From the NCBI RefSeq assembly GCF_029392855.1, contig NZ_CP113945.1:1364001-1428000 (forward strand): a DNA stretch of 64,000 nucleotides, given 5' to 3'. The notes below the pieces were generated by a model. The model was not told the DNA's origin. It ran no database searches and saw nothing but the letters and a program-made list of their open reading frames with translations. This document shows positions 25,815 to 36,184 of this stretch, one piece after another; within the stretch, counting starts at the first letter, position 1, and every line of letters starts with the position of its first letter. Both the position numbers and the translations under genes were made by a program. This DNA comes from Lactobacillus sp. ESL0680. GTDB lineage: Bacteria; Bacillota; Bacilli; Lactobacillales; Lactobacillaceae.

Positions 25815-27389
25815 TTATTTAGTAGTTGTTGCGTAATCTGCAATATTTAATGTTTGTTGGAAGCCATTAGCACCGGTAATCGTCAAAGTAGTATTGTTAT
25901 TACTAAATTGTACGACACTTGTAGCAACGTCATTAGTACTTGCAGCTAATTGAACAATTTGATTAGCTTCAGCGACTGTTAAATTATTCAAATCAGCGAC
26001 TACTACCTTTTTGCCATTAAGTGCACTCTTGGCAGCTGTCAATTTAGCCAAGGCATCCTTAACTTGACCAACTGTTGCAGTTTGTGAACTATTAACTTGG
26101 CTGGCAGATGCAGATGCAGTGTCGTAAGCATCGCGCAAAGACTTAGCAGATAGCTTATAAGCATCACTACTCTTAACTGTTGCATCTTGGTTCAAAGCAG
26201 TTTGCAAGTCGCTCTTATCAGTGGCAGAAGCTACTGTAATTGCTTCTTGTGCAGCTTGCGGAGTGTTTACTGGTGTTAATTTAGCACCACTGATGCCACT
26301 AACATCATCATCTTTGATGTAGCCATTCTTGTCGCTTTGCAAAGCATAGAACAATTCTGCCTTATTATCAGCGGCAACCCAAATATAACGCAATTCAGTT
26401 ACACGTGCTGTATGACCTTTAGGAAAAGTATTAGTTGCTTGGGCAACACCTTGGGCGTTGTAAACATGACTGTCACGACCCAAAGTAATTACAGTTGCAT
26501 TATCATCAGCAGCAGGTTGACTGTTTTCTGGCTTTAATTGGCTGCCAGTAACTACGCCAACATTGCTCTTCTTAACCCATTGGTCCTTACCAGGGTAATT
26601 ACTGTCGTTAATCCGGTAGTAAAGTTTACTGCCAATGTATTTTAATTGGTCAACAGTAACTTGTTGACCCTTTTTGACCAATTTTTTAGCTGTATTGCCT
26701 TGACCATCATAAATATAAGCATTGCGGTTCAATGTGATTACCGTTGCGCCAGTCTGATTATTGTTATCAGCTGGCTTAGATGGCTTTTGTTCAGGCTTGC
26801 TATTAACTGGCTTTAATTCAGCAGAAGTCGATGCTACATTGCTTGACTTGATGAATTGATTGCTTTGACCGCTAATTCTGTAATAGAGTTTTGAACCAAT
26901 GTAAACTAATTGGTCAACAGTAACCTTAGCTCCTTTTTTGACCATTTTCTTGTCGGTCTTGCCCTTAGCATCATAGATGTAGGCATTACGCTTAAGTGTT
27001 GCTGTAACCGTTGATGTAGCAGGAGTTGAAGTTGTCGTAACCTTTTGACCATCAACATAACCAACATTGCCGGCCTTTACAAAGGCACCGTTACCCAATC
27101 CGTAATATACAGTGCCGTTAATTGTCTTTTTGCCAGTGTAATTAACAGTTACACCCTTAGCAATCGTGGTGTACTTGGCACTACCCATATACTTCTTCAA
27201 ACGCTTGCCGTTCTTGTCATAAACATAAGCATTATGACTAAATTGAATTGTCCCCTTCTTTGAGGTGTTCTTATTAGTCGAAGTTTTCTTAGCTGCTTGC
27301 ACAGTAGCTGCTTGCATACCGCTGACAACTGGACCTGCACTAAGTAATACCGCAGCCGAAACTGTCATTAACTTATGATTAAATTTCAT
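25815..27389 (-). CDS. Secreted protein with four SLAP-type repeats
   Basis: 524 residues. A signal peptide (MKFNHKLMTVSAAVLLSAGP, cleavage after VQA) is followed by four S-layer/SLAP-like repeats, each built on the pattern hNAYhYD.(Q/K)G...KK...GxxV...YIGxKLYYR.(S/N): about residues 50-115, 130-190, 215-285 and 300-375. These repeats bind secondary cell wall polymers in lactobacilli. The last ~150 residues (QAAQEAITVASATDKSDLQT onward) are non-SLAP, helical and Ala/Ser/Thr-rich, and end in a beta segment. No LPXTG; attachment would be by the SLAP repeats. Function of the C-terminal module unknown. Confidence 0.85.
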   Translation of the reverse strand: MKFNHKLMTVSAAVLLSAGPVVSGMQAATVQAAKKTSTNKNTSKKGTIQFSHNAYVYDKNGKRLKKYMGSAKYTTIAKGVTVNYTGKKTINGTVYYGLGNGAFVKAGNVGYVDGQKVTTTSTPATSTVTATLKRNAYIYDAKGKTDKKMVKKGAKVTVDQLVYIGSKLYYRISGQSNQFIKSSNVASTSAELKPVNSKPEQKPSKPADNNNQTGATVITLNRNAYIYDGQGNTAKKLVKKGQQVTVDQLKYIGSKLYYRINDSNYPGKDQWVKKSNVGVVTGSQLKPENSQPAADDNATVITLGRDSHVYNAQGVAQATNTFPKGHTARVTELRYIWVAADNKAELFYALQSDKNGYIKDDDVSGISGAKLTPVNTPQAAQEAITVASATDKSDLQTALNQDATVKSSDAYKLSAKSLRDAYDTASASASQVNSSQTATVGQVKDALAKLTAAKSALNGKKVVVADLNNLTVAEANQIVQLAASTNDVATSVVQFSNNNTTLTITGANGFQQTLNIADYATTTK

Positions 27390-27499
27390 ATATTTTACCT
27401 CACACTATCTTCGAAAATATTCAGACTCTATTGTAACCTAAAAACTTACTAAGTAAATCATTGTTATTCATTCTTAAGACAAATTAATTTAATTACACA

Positions 27500-27545
27500 A
27501 AATGCCCTACAAGCGCAAAATTAATTAACGCTTATAGGACATTCA
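27500..27545 (-). terminator. glmU terminator
   Basis: CCTATAAGCG / CGCTTGTAGG hairpin followed by GCATTTTGTG on the minus strand. Confidence 0.55.
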
Positions 27546-27549
27546 ACAA

Positions 27550-28935
27550 CTATTGCCAATCCTCACCCTTAGATAAAGGTAACTTGTGCCAATAATCTGG
27601 TTTATTAACCTGCCGCCCACGGGCAATCGCCATATCATACTTAGCAACGTCTTTGGTAATCGTTGAGTCAGCAGCCACAAAGGCATGGTCGGCCACGTTA
27701 ACCGGAGCCACTAAAGTTGCCCCAGAACCAATAAAGGCACGGTCACCAACGTTTGTATGGTCTTTTTGAACACCATCATAATTAGCAAAGATAGTGCCAC
27801 AGCCCACATTAACATCCTTACCTAAAGTAGCATCACCAACATAAGTTAAGTGTCCGACCTTAGAATTTTGCCCAATTTCCGCATTCTTAACTTCGACAAA
27901 ATTACCAATATGGGCACCTTCGCGAATAATTGCCTTCGGACGCAAGTGTGAATTAGGCCCAATATCAGTGTGGTCGTCCATTTGCGCCTCTTCAAGTGTA
28001 GATGAAGTTACTGTCACATCGTTGCCAATCTTGGTATCGACAATTCTGGAACCAGACGTAATCAAGCAATCACTGCCAATTGTTGTCTTACCCTTAATAA
28101 CAACATTTGCCTCAATTACCGTATCGTTACCAATTGTAACATCAGTATCAATATAAGCAGTCTCTGGGTCAACAAAAGTCACACCATTACGCATGTGTTC
28201 CTCATTAATCCGTTTTTGCATAATTTTGCTGGCTTGTGCTAAAGCAATGCGATCATTCACACCCAGACTTTCACTAAAGTCAGGCATCTTATAAGCTCCA
28301 ACGCGTTCGCCGCTGTTACGCAAAATTTCCAAAACATCAGTTAAGTAATACTCACCTTGAGCATTGTGATTTGTAACTTGTCTTAGAGCCGCAAAAAGCT
28401 TTTGGTTATCAAAGCAGAACACACCAGTGTTGATTTCTTTAACCTTAAGTTCCTCATGATTACCGTCTTTTTGTTCGACAATCCGTAAGACATTATCCTG
28501 GTCATCACGAATAATCCGGCCATAACCATAAGGATTAGGTGCTTGCGCCGTTAAAACAGTGGCCGCATTACCCTTTTTTTGGTGATAGTCAAACAGACTC
28601 TGAAAAGTTTGACTGGTAAACAGTGGCGTATCACCGGTAATTACCAGCGTGGCGCCATCTTGACCCGCTAATTGCTCTTGCGCCGTTAGGACCGCATCAC
28701 CAGTACCCAATTGCTGCTTTTGCAGGGCAAATTCGGACTTGCCAGCTAATACTTTTTCAACTTCTTCAGCGCCGTTACCGACAACGGTCACAATTTTATC
28801 GGGATTGATTGCTTGAGCAGACTCAACAACATGCTCAACCATCGTCTTGCCGCAAACTTGATGCAAAACTTTGTACAACTTGGACTTCATGCGGGTACCC
28901 TTGCCAGCAGCAAGAACAACTACAAACTTCTTCAT
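27550..28935 (-). CDS. glmU: Bifunctional UDP-GlcNAc pyrophosphorylase / GlcN-1-P acetyltransferase
   Basis: Makes UDP-GlcNAc, the precursor used by murA. 461 residues. N-terminal nucleotidyltransferase with [19 protein letters not shown] (residues 5-23) and the C-terminal left-handed beta-helix of hexapeptide repeats ([20 protein letters not shown]), ending with the acetyltransferase loop region. Follows purR as usual in Firmicutes. Confidence 0.96.
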   Translation of the reverse strand: MKKFVVVLAAGKGTRMKSKLYKVLHQVCGKTMVEHVVESAQAINPDKIVTVVGNGAEEVEKVLAGKSEFALQKQQLGTGDAVLTAQEQLAGQDGATLVITGDTPLFTSQTFQSLFDYHQKKGNAATVLTAQAPNPYGYGRIIRDDQDNVLRIVEQKDGNHEELKVKEINTGVFCFDNQKLFAALRQVTNHNAQGEYYLTDVLEILRNSGERVGAYKMPDFSESLGVNDRIALAQASKIMQKRINEEHMRNGVTFVDPETAYIDTDVTIGNDTVIEANVVIKGKTTIGSDCLITSGSRIVDTKIGNDVTVTSSTLEEAQMDDHTDIGPNSHLRPKAIIREGAHIGNFVEVKNAEIGQNSKVGHLTYVGDATLGKDVNVGCGTIFANYDGVQKDHTNVGDRAFIGSGATLVAPVNVADHAFVAADSTITKDVAKYDMAIARGRQVNKPDYWHKLPLSKGEDWQ

Positions 28936-28992
28936 TAAATTAACCTCGTTCTATTCTTAAATTACAACTAGATTACAGTATATCATTTAATA

Positions 28993-29823
28993 CTAAAAGC
29001 GGTTAAAATCGGTATGTACCACAAAATTACCCGGTTCAGCCAAAATAACTCGTTTGGCAGCGTCAACCTTTTTAATTTTCACTAAAGAAAGGTGACCTTC
29101 AATTAACTTAACATCATCAAAGTCAGCCTCACACAAGACGCAAATTCCAGCAATATTACTGTTAAATTCCTTAACTAATTGCTGCATCCCTGTCAGCGTT
29201 CCACCGGCCATCATAAAGTCGTCTACAAGCAAAACATTAGAATTTTCATTCAATACTCGCGTCGGCAATTCCATCTTAGACACGCGATCAAGTGATGAAG
29301 AAATATAGTTGACAGATACTGTCGCACCTTCTGTAACCTTTGAACGCTTGCGGGCAATAATGAACGGAACATTCAAGTAGCGTGCAACTGCTTGCGCCAA
29401 GGCAATCCCCTTGGTTTCAATAGTCATCACAACGTCAATGTTTGAATAAGCATAACGTGTAGCGATTAACTTACCAATCCGTTCCAATTCTTGTGGATCG
29501 CCCAAAATATCGGACAGGTAAACAAAACCTCCTGCTAAAATTCGGTTCGGATCTTCAATCCGCGCAGCTAGGTCTGTCAAGTAATTTTGCGCATGCTTCT
29601 TCCCCCAAAAAGGAACATACCTTACCCCACCGGCAGCCCCGGCAACTGTCTCTAAAATACCATCTTGATTAGCAGCTAAAGTGTGCTTCAAAATGGCTAA
29701 ATCTTCAGAAATTGACGACTTTGCGGCACCATATTGCTTGGCAAAAAACGGTAACGGAATTAATTCGTGTGGTCGTTCCATTAACCGCTTAGTCATATCA
29801 ACTAATCTCTCTGAACGTTTCAT
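28993..29823 (-). CDS. purR: Purine operon repressor PurR
   Basis: PRPP-responsive repressor of purine genes (Gram-positive type, not LacI-type). 276 residues: N-terminal winged helix (MKRSERLVDMTKRLMERPHE) and a C-terminal phosphoribosyltransferase-like domain with the PRPP loop VLLVDDFMMAGGTL. Likely binds the inverted PurBox-like repeat found between guaA and xpt. Located between veg and glmU, the conserved order. Confidence 0.96.
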   Translation of the reverse strand: MKRSERLVDMTKRLMERPHELIPLPFFAKQYGAAKSSISEDLAILKHTLAANQDGILETVAGAAGGVRYVPFWGKKHAQNYLTDLAARIEDPNRILAGGFVYLSDILGDPQELERIGKLIATRYAYSNIDVVMTIETKGIALAQAVARYLNVPFIIARKRSKVTEGATVSVNYISSSLDRVSKMELPTRVLNENSNVLLVDDFMMAGGTLTGMQQLVKEFNSNIAGICVLCEADFDDVKLIEGHLSLVKIKKVDAAKRVILAEPGNFVVHTDFNRF

Positions 29824-29880
29824 AATTTCTCCTTCCTAATGTTTGCTTTTTTGCTTTTAATTACTATACTCTAAGCCATA

Positions 29881-29924
29881 AAAAAAGGCACCAACATTTT
29901 ACAAAATGTCAATGCCAAAAAAAT
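29881..29924 (-). terminator. veg terminator
   Basis: TGGCATTGACATTTT/AAAATGTTGGTGCC hairpin with T6 on the minus strand. Confidence 0.8.
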
Positions 29925-29937
29925 TTACTTTTCTAAA

Positions 29938-30195
29938 TTATGCTTCGGCCGCATTAGCCCCATCATCAAATTTTAATGTAATATTTTTGGTTAACAAATC
30001 AGTATAACTATAAGAAACATGCTTAAAATTATTTTGATCTTGGTCTAAATCGACAACAAAGACTGCAGGAAATGTTTCTCTCAAAATTCCCCGTCTCTTA
30101 GTTATCTTCTTCCGACCGGCTCTTGCGACTACTGTTAAAGGATCACCTAAATGTGAATCTAACTCATGTTTAATGGTAATAATTGATGTTGGCAC
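29938..30195 (-). CDS. veg: Veg family protein
   Basis: 85-residue conserved Firmicutes protein, reported to promote biofilm formation in B. subtilis. The family core PLTVVARAGRKKITKRRGIL (residues 19-38) and the following strand FPAVFVVDLDQDQNNFKHVS are intact. It precedes purR as in Bacillus. A terminator separates them, so purR is likely transcribed separately. Confidence 0.9.
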   Translation of the reverse strand: MPTSIITIKHELDSHLGDPLTVVARAGRKKITKRRGILRETFPAVFVVDLDQDQNNFKHVSYSYTDLLTKNITLKFDDGANAAEA

Positions 30196-30282
30196 TAAAT
30201 AACAACTCCTTTGTTCGGTATTTTACTACATTATGACAAATATTTCAATTACTTTTCATAATTACCGAACAAAATTATGTGA

Positions 30283-31167
30283 TTATTGCTTCTTAATTGC
30301 TGCCGCTATTTGTGCAAACTGCGCAATTGAAAGTTGCTCTGGGCGAATGCGCGCGTCAACTCCCAATGATGCAATCAGTTGTTCCCTTGCAGCAGCATCT
30401 GGAATCAAGTTCTTTAAGTTATTATTCAATGTTTTACGACGTTGCGCAAAGCACATTTTGACTACCCAATTAAAGTGCTTCGCGTCGCCAACATCCGGCT
30501 TCTGCGTCAACGGCGTCAAGACAACTACACTTGAATCGACTTTTGGCCGTGGGATAAAGGAAGTGCTTTTTACGGTTAATGCTTCAGTTACATTCATTTC
30601 AATTTGCACTGCAATTGAAAGCGGGCCGTAGGCTTTGGAGCCAGGTTCAGCACCCAAGCGGTCAGCCACCTCTTTTTGCATCATTAAAGTAAGGCTGGCA
30701 AAGTTCAACTCGGACTCATTCAAGAAGAAAATAATTGGCGTCGTGATGTAATATGGTAAATTCGCAACTACCTTGATTGGCTTAGTTAAATCAAAGAAGT
30801 CTTTTAGGTCTTCCTTAAAATCGGCCTGCAGAATATCCTTCATCATTAACTCAAAGCGTTCCTTAATCGGCACACCGTTAATCTGTTTAGGCAATTCGTT
30901 GTCTAAGATTTCTGGCAAATCATCATCAACCTCATAGGCAAAGACCTTTGCCCCAGCAATGAGCAATTGTTCGGTTAACGAGCCAATCCCCGGGCCAATT
31001 TCTATTACCTGGTCGCCAGGTTGAATTTGTGCTGCCTGCACAATCCCTTGAATTGCAGCCAGATCAACTAAGAAGTTCTGTCCCAGATTTTTCTTCGCCT
31101 TAACAAAATAACGGTTAATTATTGCCTGCGTCCTTATCGGCGAGCCAATAGGAATCTCATTATTCAT
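30283..31167 (-). CDS. rsmA: 16S rRNA dimethyladenosine transferase
   Basis: Dimethylates the two adjacent adenosines near the 3' end of 16S rRNA (KsgA). 294 residues. SAM motif [16 protein letters not shown], catalytic NLPYYIT, and [15 protein letters not shown] 31167 is chosen over the ATG 15 bp upstream because AGGAGGC is correctly spaced. It overlaps the end of rnmV by 8 bp. Part of the metG-tatD-rnmV-rsmA operon. Confidence 0.95.
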   Translation of the reverse strand: MNNEIPIGSPIRTQAIINRYFVKAKKNLGQNFLVDLAAIQGIVQAAQIQPGDQVIEIGPGIGSLTEQLLIAGAKVFAYEVDDDLPEILDNELPKQINGVPIKERFELMMKDILQADFKEDLKDFFDLTKPIKVVANLPYYITTPIIFFLNESELNFASLTLMMQKEVADRLGAEPGSKAYGPLSIAVQIEMNVTEALTVKSTSFIPRPKVDSSVVVLTPLTQKPDVGDAKHFNWVVKMCFAQRRKTLNNNLKNLIPDAAAREQLIASLGVDARIRPEQLSIAQFAQIAAAIKKQ

Positions 31168-31726
31168 CTTTTGCCTCCTCAACTGCCGCAGTTAATTCTG
31201 CTAGTGTTACCCCAAAGGTATGCAGCCGCTTATAAAATTGCTTGGCATTACCATAACCCACACGCAATTTAATTCCTACTTGTTCACGCAGCTTGCGCGA
31301 ACCTTGCCCGCTAGCCAAACCTAATTGCTGGTAGGCTTCTTTAGTTAAATCACTCTGATCCAGCTTAACTTCGTGAAGATCACTTAAAGCCCGCGTTAAG
31401 GCCTCTTTTGATGCATGTTCAACGCCCAGTGAGTTGCCCCGCTTTTGTGGAACTCCTTCTTTACGGGTAATAAAGGCTTGTTTAGCATTGGGGACTGCTT
31501 CAGTTACCAACCGGCGAATGCGTTCGCCGTTTAAGTCTGGATCGGTCAACACAATGACGTCCCGCTTTTTAATTAGTTCCTGTAATTCAGTTAAAACCGC
31601 TTGGGGCACATCTGAACCGTTAGTTTCAATTGTTTCAATCCCTGGGAAAAATTGCTTCAGTCGAATTGTGTCGTCCTTTCCCTCAACGACCACAACTGCA
31701 TTAAATTGTTTTTTAGTTAAGACCAT
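31160..31726 (-). CDS. rnmV: Ribonuclease M5
   Basis: Matures 5S rRNA. 188 residues with the TOPRIM metal site: [18 protein letters not shown] (Glu) and [18 protein letters not shown] (DxD). Its ATG lies inside the last codons of tatD and its end overlaps rsmA, so the three genes are translationally coupled. Confidence 0.94.
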   Translation of the reverse strand: MVLTKKQFNAVVVVEGKDDTIRLKQFFPGIETIETNGSDVPQAVLTELQELIKKRDVIVLTDPDLNGERIRRLVTEAVPNAKQAFITRKEGVPQKRGNSLGVEHASKEALTRALSDLHEVKLDQSDLTKEAYQQLGLASGQGSRKLREQVGIKLRVGYGNAKQFYKRLHTFGVTLAELTAAVEEAKDE

Positions 31727-32479
31727 AAACTCTCACAGTATTTGCGTAAGTTGCCGCAGCAACTTCTTCTATTGGAATATCTTTCAGTTCGGCAATTGCC
31801 TGAGCCACATAGTAAACATTGCCTGGCTCGTTTTGTCTGCCGCGGTACGGCTTTGGCGTCAAAAACGGCGCATCCGTCTCAATCAACAAGCGGTCAAGCG
31901 GTGTTTGTCTTGCAGACTCGTGGACTTCGGTTGCCTTAGTAAAGGAAACTACACCGGAGTAAGAAAAACAAACATTTAGCTCCATAAACTTTTTGAGCCA
32001 AGTAATATCCCCATTAAAACTATGCAAAATCGCCCCGTATTCAAGGTTGCTATTTTTCAAAATATCATAGCAGTCGCTAAAAGCATCCCGCGTATGAATA
32101 TCAACCGGCAAGTGCAATTCATGAGCCACTTCAATTTGCCGCGCCATAACTTCACGCTGCTTGTCTCTTGGGGATTCATCCCAATAATAGTCAAGCCCAA
32201 TCTCACCCATGGCAACAACACCAGGCGTCTGCAGCTGCTCAATCAGCAAATCTTCTGACTGCTGGTCATAATCCTTAGCAACATCAGGGCAATAACCAAC
32301 CATGGCATAGACGTTATCAAAGCGTTGACTAAGGTCAATTGCCCGCTTATTAAACTCTGGGTCTTGACCCGCGCAAATCATCTTTGTAACACCCAGCTCT
32401 TGGGCCCGGTTAATGTAAAACTCTTCTTTGCCGCGAAACGGTTCGTCCTGCAGGTGCGTATGGTTATCAATTAATTCCA

Positions 32480-32480
<1 letters not shown>
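31713..32480 (-). CDS. tatD: TatD-family metal-dependent hydrolase
   Basis: Predicted Mg2+-dependent DNase (YcfH/TatD type). 255 residues. Metal ligands in IDNHTHLQDEPF (H-x-H), GEIGLDYYW (Glu) and VDIHTRDAF (His), and LIETDAPFL (Asp). Starts at 32480, one base overlap with the metG stop (TAATG). Confidence 0.93.
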
Positions 32481-34468
<1,988 letters not shown>

Positions 34469-34595
34469 TTAGGATTTATTTGTTTTCAGTTCATTATACT
34501 ACACTAAGATAGCTTGAAAATCGTATTATGAGGATTTTTATGGTATAATTTCATTTTTGTTTCATTAATAATTTAACAATATTCTTCACAGACAA

Positions 34596-34627
34596 AATAA
34601 AAAAGTCCAGAAATTCTGGACTTTTTT
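34596..34627 (-). terminator. Terminator of the ABC exporter operon
   Basis: AAGTCCAGAA/TTCTGGACTT hairpin with TTTTT on both sides. Confidence 0.8.
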
Positions 34628-34629
34628 AA

Positions 34630-35382
34630 TTAGGCGACCAAATTTAGATAATTCAATTTAACAATCTTGCGCCACAAAATCACAACTAATCCTGATACGG
34701 CCGTACTGATTCCATTTACGAAATAGCCCAGATTAACTAGATTATGGGTGGCTGCGGGACTTTGCCCATAAAAGCTATATGGCAAAATATTTAAATAAAC
34801 CACATGAATTTGCGCATCTGGCGAAGATATTCCGATCATAAAATGCGCTACCTGCGTTTTTTCAATCTGCCAAAAAAGAAAAATTTCAAATGTAATAACT
34901 AAGACAGTCGTAATCAAGATTAACGATTCACCGACAACAGCTTTTCTAATATTCTTAAAAATCATCGCAAAAGCAAAAAGCAACATATAAAAGCTTAATA
35001 ATGATAACAACTTACTAAATAAATACTGCCCAACATCCAGTTTGATACCAGACTTGTAGACATTTATTTCTTGATAAACAATTCCCAAAACTGTTGTTAA
35101 AACCGAATAGATTACTAATTCAATCAAAGCCAACAGTTCATTAGAAAACGGCAAAATGTTTATCAAATCATCGCTGTCCAGATAATAAATTTTAATTAGC
35201 TGGTATGCCGTTACAAATAAGATAATTGCCGTAATTGCGGCATACCATAAATCATGAATTTCAGAAATTGTCGCATTATTTGGCTTGGCAATTCTAAGCA
35301 GCCAAAAAACAATTTCAATTCCAATTGAAATAATAAATAGCGGCAGAACTTTCTTTAGTCTTACATTAAGATATGCTCTCAT
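34630..35382 (-). CDS. ABC transporter permease, six-TM type
   Basis: 250 residues with six hydrophobic segments; I recognise no specific family. The start ATG overlaps the stop of the ATPase gene by 4 bp, so the two form one transporter. The small permease/ATPase pair without a binding protein suggests an exporter (YtrBC/Bcr-type); the substrate is unknown. Confidence 0.7.
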   Translation of the reverse strand: MRAYLNVRLKKVLPLFIISIGIEIVFWLLRIAKPNNATISEIHDLWYAAITAIILFVTAYQLIKIYYLDSDDLINILPFSNELLALIELVIYSVLTTVLGIVYQEINVYKSGIKLDVGQYLFSKLLSLLSFYMLLFAFAMIFKNIRKAVVGESLILITTVLVITFEIFLFWQIEKTQVAHFMIGISSPDAQIHVVYLNILPYSFYGQSPAATHNLVNLGYFVNGISTAVSGLVVILWRKIVKLNYLNLVA

Positions 35383-36038
35383 CTTCCTACCTCCTCAAAG
35401 TAAGCTTCTTCAAGGCTGCTGTATTTGTTCAGAATATTCTTTTTAGTATCTTGCAAAATTAAGCGACCATTTCTCATCAAGATTATTTCATCAAACATGC
35501 TTCCTAAGTCACGCAACAAGTGGGTAACGATTAAGACTGTACTGTCTTTTCGTCGATAGCTTTTAATTGCTTCAATAAAAGCTGCCCGATTAATTGGATC
35601 AATTGACGACAATGGCTCATCAAGCACATAGAAGTCTGTGTTCCGCGATAAAATCAACGCTAAATGGATTGCTTCATGATTACCTTTAGAGCCATCATGA
35701 ATTTTCATATTGGGATCAAGTTCAAAATGAGCTAGTATTTTTAAAGCGCGCGCTTCATCAAAATCAGAAAAAGATTGCTTAAATAATTTTATTGCCTGCT
35801 TAACGCGCATATTTTCATAAAGAAAAAAGCGATCAGGCATATAAGCAATGCTTTCATCAACTGTTCTTGTCCCTTTAAAGCGATTTAGTCTTCCTAGTAT
35901 TACATTGATTAGGGTCGTTTTACCGGCACCATTTTCACCAAGAACACCAATAATCTTCCCATTATTTGTAAATTCAACACTTAAATTATCTAAGGAAACC
36001 TGTTTACCATATTTAACTGTTAAGTTCTTTAATTTCAT
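35379..36038 (-). CDS. ABC transporter ATPase with degenerate signature
   Basis: 219 residues. Walker A GENGAGKTTL (residues 34-43) and Walker B FYVLDEPLSSIDP are intact, with the switch His in LIVTHLLRDL. The usual LSGGQ signature reads DGSKGNHE, i.e. DGSKG replacing LSGGQ. Unlike the common YtrA-type loci there is no GntR regulator gene before it. Partner permease overlaps its stop. Preceded by AAAGGGATACG. Confidence 0.8.
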   Translation of the reverse strand: MKLKNLTVKYGKQVSLDNLSVEFTNNGKIIGVLGENGAGKTTLINVILGRLNRFKGTRTVDESIAYMPDRFFLYENMRVKQAIKLFKQSFSDFDEARALKILAHFELDPNMKIHDGSKGNHEAIHLALILSRNTDFYVLDEPLSSIDPINRAAFIEAIKSYRRKDSTVLIVTHLLRDLGSMFDEIILMRNGRLILQDTKKNILNKYSSLEEAYFEEVGR

Positions 36039-36129
36039 CGTATCCCTTTCTAAAATAATAATGTTATAGTTTTACTGTACTATTATGTTGTAACACTATT
36101 ACAAATAGAATGCAAACTCACCTTTAATA

Positions 36130-36178
36130 AATACACAAAAAAAGCGACTTAGATAAAAACCTAAGTCGCTTTTTGCAT
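36130..36178 (-). terminator. mgtA terminator
   Basis: AAAGCGACTTAG / CTAAGTCGCTTT hairpin with T6. Confidence 0.8.
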
Positions 36179-36184
36179 TAACCT

